A stretch of DNA of 64,000 bases from Mesorhizobium sp. M2D.F.Ca.ET.226.01.1.1 (GTDB taxonomy: Bacteria; Pseudomonadota; Alphaproteobacteria; Rhizobiales; Rhizobiaceae), in contig NZ_RZOY02000004.1 in assembly GCF_004022705.2 (NCBI RefSeq), forward strand, positions 310,001 to 374,000. The letters are read 5' to 3'. The notes under the pieces were generated by a model, which saw only the letters and a program-made list of their open reading frames with translations, did not search any database and was not told where the DNA came from. Position 1 is the first letter of the stretch. Every line of letters begins with the position of its first letter. Both the position numbers and the translations under genes were made by a program. Shown here piece by piece: positions 61,293-64,000 of the stretch.

Positions 61293-61667
61293 GTGGCAGA
61301 AACGTCGAAAGCCGATGGCGGGCGCCTGACGACCCATGTGCTCGACACCGCGACCGGCAGGCCGGCAAAGGGCCTGTCGATCGAGCTCTTCCGCATCGAA
61401 GGCCAGAGCCGCACGCATCTCAAGACCGTCGCCACCAACGCTGACGGCCGCTGCGATGCGCCGCTCTTGGCTGGCGCCGATTTCCGCATAGGCCAATATG
61501 AGCTGGTTTTTGCCGCCGGCGACTATTTGCGCGGGCAAGGCACCAGCCTGCCTGAGCCTGCCTTCATCGACATCGTGCCGATCCGCTTCGGCATGGCGGA
61601 GCAGCGGCACTATCACGTCCCGCTCTTGATTTCGCCTTATGGCTACTCGACCTATCGGGGGAGTTGA
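61293..61667 (+). CDS. uraH: 5-hydroxyisourate hydrolase
   Basis: 124 residues with GTG start (GGGAGG upstream). Transthyretin-related fold: the N-terminal signature [14 protein letters not shown] and the C-terminal YGYSTYRGS tetrapeptide motif. It converts 5-hydroxyisourate to OHCU, which UraD then decarboxylates. It is 3 bp from xdhA. Confidence 0.96.
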   Translation: MAETSKADGGRLTTHVLDTATGRPAKGLSIELFRIEGQSRTHLKTVATNADGRCDAPLLAGADFRIGQYELVFAAGDYLRGQGTSLPEPAFIDIVPIRFGMAEQRHYHVPLLISPYGYSTYRGS

Positions 61668-61670
61668 GAC

Positions 61671-63152
61671 ATGGCCGATACCAAGATCCGCAACGAGATC
61701 CGCTTTATTCTTAATGACGCCGACGTCGCGCTCGGTGACGTCGCACCCGATGCGACGCTGCTCGATTGGCTGCGGCTCAACCGTTCGCTGCGCGGCACCA
61801 AGGAAGGCTGCGCCGAAGGCGATTGCGGCGCCTGCACCGTGCTGGTCGGCAAGCTCTCCTCCGAAGGCCTGGTCTACGAAAGCGTCAACGCCTGCATCCG
61901 CTTCATGGGCTCGCTCGACGGCACCCATGTCGTGACGGTCGAACATCTGCGCGGCAATGGCGAAAAACTGCATCCGGTGCAGCAGGCGATGGTCGATTTC
62001 CATGGCTCGCAATGCGGCTTCTGCACGCCGGGCTTCATCATGTCGCTCTACGCGCTCTGGATGAGGACGCCCGATCCGTCCAACGCCGCGATCGAAAAGG
62101 CGCTGCAGGGCAATCTCTGCCGCTGCACCGGCTACGAGGCGATCATGCGCGCGGCGCACGCTATTTCGAGCTATGGCAAGGCGGCCAAGGATCCGCTGGC
62201 TCTGGAACGCAAGGATATCACCGCGCGGCTGAAAGCATTGCGCGATGGCGCCAGGATCGAGATCGGGTCCGGCAAGGCGCGGCTGATCGTGCCGGCCGGC
62301 GTCGACGATTTCGCGGCCGTGCTCGAAAAGGAGCCGGGCGCCACCATCGTCGCCGGCTCGACGGATGTCGGTCTTTGGGTCACCAAGCACATGCGCGACA
62401 TCTCGCCGGCGGTCTTTATCGGCGGTCTCGACGGCTTGCGCACGATGTCGGAGAAGGACGGCGTCATCACCATCGGCGCCGGCGTCACCTACACCGAAGC
62501 CTTCGAGATGCTGTCGAAACGCATCCCGGCACTCGGACCGCTGGTCGACCGCATCGGCGGCGAGCAGGTGCGCAACATGGGAACGATCGGCGGCAACATC
62601 GCCAACGGCTCGCCGATCGGCGACACGCCGCCGCCGCTGATCGCGCTCGGCGCGCAGCTCACCCTGCGCAAGGGCAAGAAGCGCCGCACGATCCCGCTCG
62701 AAACCTTCTTCATCGCCTATGGCAAGCAGGATCGTCAGCCCGGCGAATTCGTCGAGGCAGTCCACGTGCCCGTGGCGGCGCAGGGCGCAAAGTTTGCCGT
62801 CTACAAAGTCACCAAGCGCCGCGACGAGGACATCACCGCGACGCTCGGGGCTTTCTATCTGACTCTGGCAAAAGACGGCACGGTTGCCGACATCCGCATC
62901 GCCTATGGCGGCATGGCGGCGACGCCGAAACGCGCTGTTGCCGTCGAGAAGGCTCTGATCGGCAAGGCCTGGAACGAAGCGACGGTGGAAGCCGCGATGG
63001 CCGAATACGCCAACGATTTCACGCCGCTCACCGACATGCGGGCAAGCGCCGAATACCGGGCGTTGGCGGCGAAGAACCTTCTGCTGCGCTTCTTTGTCGA
63101 GACCACCGGCACCAAGGCGCCGTTACAGGTCTCCCGCTACGAGGTTGCCTGA
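61671..63152 (+). CDS. xdhA: Xanthine dehydrogenase small subunit (2Fe-2S and FAD)
   Basis: 493 residues. Two [2Fe-2S] clusters: Cys47/52/55/75 (plant-type; KEGCAEGDCGACTVLVG) and Cys115/118/150/152 (CGFCTPG; GNLCRCTGY). FAD domain ~185-360 with TIVAGSTDVGLWV and GGEQVRNMGTIGGNIANGSP, then the CO-dehydrogenase-like C-terminal domain. It relays electrons from the Mo site of XdhB to NAD+. It shares a base with the xdhB start (TGATG). Confidence 0.97.
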   Translation: MADTKIRNEIRFILNDADVALGDVAPDATLLDWLRLNRSLRGTKEGCAEGDCGACTVLVGKLSSEGLVYESVNACIRFMGSLDGTHVVTVEHLRGNGEKLHPVQQAMVDFHGSQCGFCTPGFIMSLYALWMRTPDPSNAAIEKALQGNLCRCTGYEAIMRAAHAISSYGKAAKDPLALERKDITARLKALRDGARIEIGSGKARLIVPAGVDDFAAVLEKEPGATIVAGSTDVGLWVTKHMRDISPAVFIGGLDGLRTMSEKDGVITIGAGVTYTEAFEMLSKRIPALGPLVDRIGGEQVRNMGTIGGNIANGSPIGDTPPPLIALGAQLTLRKGKKRRTIPLETFFIAYGKQDRQPGEFVEAVHVPVAAQGAKFAVYKVTKRRDEDITATLGAFYLTLAKDGTVADIRIAYGGMAATPKRAVAVEKALIGKAWNEATVEAAMAEYANDFTPLTDMRASAEYRALAAKNLLLRFFVETTGTKAPLQVSRYEVA

Positions 63153-64000
63153 TGACCAAGCACGTCCCCAACCTCAAGGCACAGAAGATATCGGGCGGCG
63201 TCGCCAGCGACCAGCGCCACGATTCCGCGCACAAGCATGTCTGCGGCACGGCGGTCTATATCGACGACATGCCGGAGCCGGCCGGCACGCTGCATGGCTG
63301 TCTTGGCCTGTCCGCCGCGACGCATGCGACGATCACCAAGATGGACCTCTCGGGGGTGCGCGCCGCTCCCGGCGTCGTCGACGTGCTGACGGCCAAGGAC
63401 GTTCCGGGAGAAAACGACATTTCACCCACCGGCCGCCATGACGAGCCGGTGCTCGCCGACGGCAAGGTCGAGTTCTACGGCCAGCCGATCTTCTGTGTCA
63501 TTGCCGAGACACGCGAACAGGCCCGCCGCGCCACCAGGCTGGCCAAGGTCGAATACAAGCAGCTGCCCTTCGTCACAGACATCGGCGCGCTCGACCCGCG
63601 CAAGGACAAGCTGGTCACGCCGCCATTGACGCTGAAGCGCGGCGATGCGGCGGCGGCGATCAAGGCGGCCCCGCGCAAGCTCAAGGGCAAGATGCGCCTC
63701 GGCGGCCAGGAGCACTTCTATCTCGAAGGCCATATCGCCATGGCCGTCCCCGGCGAGGACCAGGACGTCACCATCTATTCCTCGACCCAGCATCCGAGCG
63801 AAGTCCAGCATATGGTGAGCCATGCGCTGGGTATCCCGAGCAACGCCATCACGGTCGAAATCCGCCGCATGGGCGGCGGCTTCGGCGGCAAGGAAACGCA
63901 GGGCAACCAGTTCGCTGCGCTCGCCGCCATCGCCGCCAAGCGTCACCATCGCGCGGTCAAGATCCGGCCGGACCGCGACGACGACATGACCGCGACCGGC
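63152..64000 (+). CDS. xdhB: Xanthine dehydrogenase large (molybdopterin) subunit, 3' end cut by window
   Basis: 283 residues seen of a usual ~780. N-terminal ald_Xan_dh domain (HKHVCGTAVYIDDMPEP; VEFYGQPIFCVIAETREQARRA) followed by the start of the Mo-cofactor domain: LGGQEHFYLEGHIAMAVP (Gln and Glu substrate channel) and RRMGGGFGGKETQ (molybdopterin contact). It oxidises hypoxanthine and xanthine to urate. Confidence 0.97.
   Translation, partial: MTKHVPNLKAQKISGGVASDQRHDSAHKHVCGTAVYIDDMPEPAGTLHGCLGLSAATHATITKMDLSGVRAAPGVVDVLTAKDVPGENDISPTGRHDEPVLADGKVEFYGQPIFCVIAETREQARRATRLAKVEYKQLPFVTDIGALDPRKDKLVTPPLTLKRGDAAAAIKAAPRKLKGKMRLGGQEHFYLEGHIAMAVPGEDQDVTIYSSTQHPSEVQHMVSHALGIPSNAITVEIRRMGGGFGGKETQGNQFAALAAIAAKRHHRAVKIRPDRDDDMTATG

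Noticed and set aside
59691..62765. A 1024-residue open frame on the minus strand extending beyond the PuuE-UraD fusion
   Set aside because: The part upstream of 61115 is antisense to uraH and xdhA, which have clear motifs; AGGAG plus the conserved MRYERDMRGYG start define the true 474-residue gene.
1..64000. tRNA, rRNA, CRISPR arrays, transposases, phage or integrase genes
   Set aside because: None seen on either strand; repeats present are short extragenic palindromes and MITE-like elements without spacers or coding capacity.

Overview
The window is a GC-rich, densely coded chromosomal segment that reads as an alphaproteobacterium of the Rhizobiales, most likely Mesorhizobium. Three things support this: two tandem small secreted proteins of the DUF680 type, a family known mainly from Mesorhizobium; a complete rhizobial-type agl (alpha-glucoside) operon; and several families of rhizobial intergenic palindromes. 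I see no rRNA, tRNA, CRISPR array, prophage or insertion-sequence transposase.

Layout. 1-7.4 kb: a truncated GntR/FCD regulator with a candidate operator, ribulose-phosphate epimerase (rpe), and a translationally coupled pair of large secreted proteins (a DUF11 plus Cys-repeat protein and a propeller-like partner). 7.8-16.7 kb: a seven-gene minus-strand operon for carnitine and probably gamma-butyrobetaine/acyl-CoA catabolism, divergent from a GlxA/CdhR-type AraC activator. 16.7-23.7 kb: a HAD phosphatase, a small orphan gene, xylA and xylB (separated by an opposite-strand SnoaL-like gene and an inverted-repeat element), a TTC38-like TPR protein and a LysE exporter. 24-30 kb, plus strand: an L,D-transpeptidase lipoprotein, a PPi-type phosphofructokinase coupled to an MBL-fold hydrolase, a DegP/HtrA protease, and a sulfite-oxidase-like molybdoenzyme with a flavin reductase.

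30.0-35.2 kb holds the most unusual locus: a tightly overlapping six-gene operon encoding a PqqD-like (RRE) protein with an extra C-terminal tail, an HPr-kinase-like P-loop protein, three GT2 glycosyltransferases (two of them a tandem duplication) and a PF14907-type nucleotidyltransferase. It looks like a RiPP-like or surface-glycan modification system of unknown product. It is followed by the two DUF680 genes.

36.4-44.3 kb: aglK-aglA-aglG-aglF-aglE on the minus strand with divergent aglR and two AAAGCGCTTT-type operator palindromes. 44.5-50.3 kb: a small coiled-coil protein, a DAO-type FAD oxidoreductase, an ECF sigma / anti-sigma / subtilase operon with overlapping genes, and a type I phosphodiesterase.

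50.4-64 kb: a dipeptide-type ABC transporter (fused double ATPase, two permeases, Tat-exported binding protein), a CocE/NonD hydrolase, a nucleoside/guanine-type deaminase, and the purine-ureide genes allA, a bicupin ureidoglycine aminohydrolase and a PuuE-UraD fusion. Divergent from these run uraH-xdhA-xdhB, with xdhB cut by the window end. Together they describe conversion of purines via xanthine, urate, HIU/OHCU and allantoin to ureidoglycolate. Uricase and allantoate amidohydrolase are not in the window.
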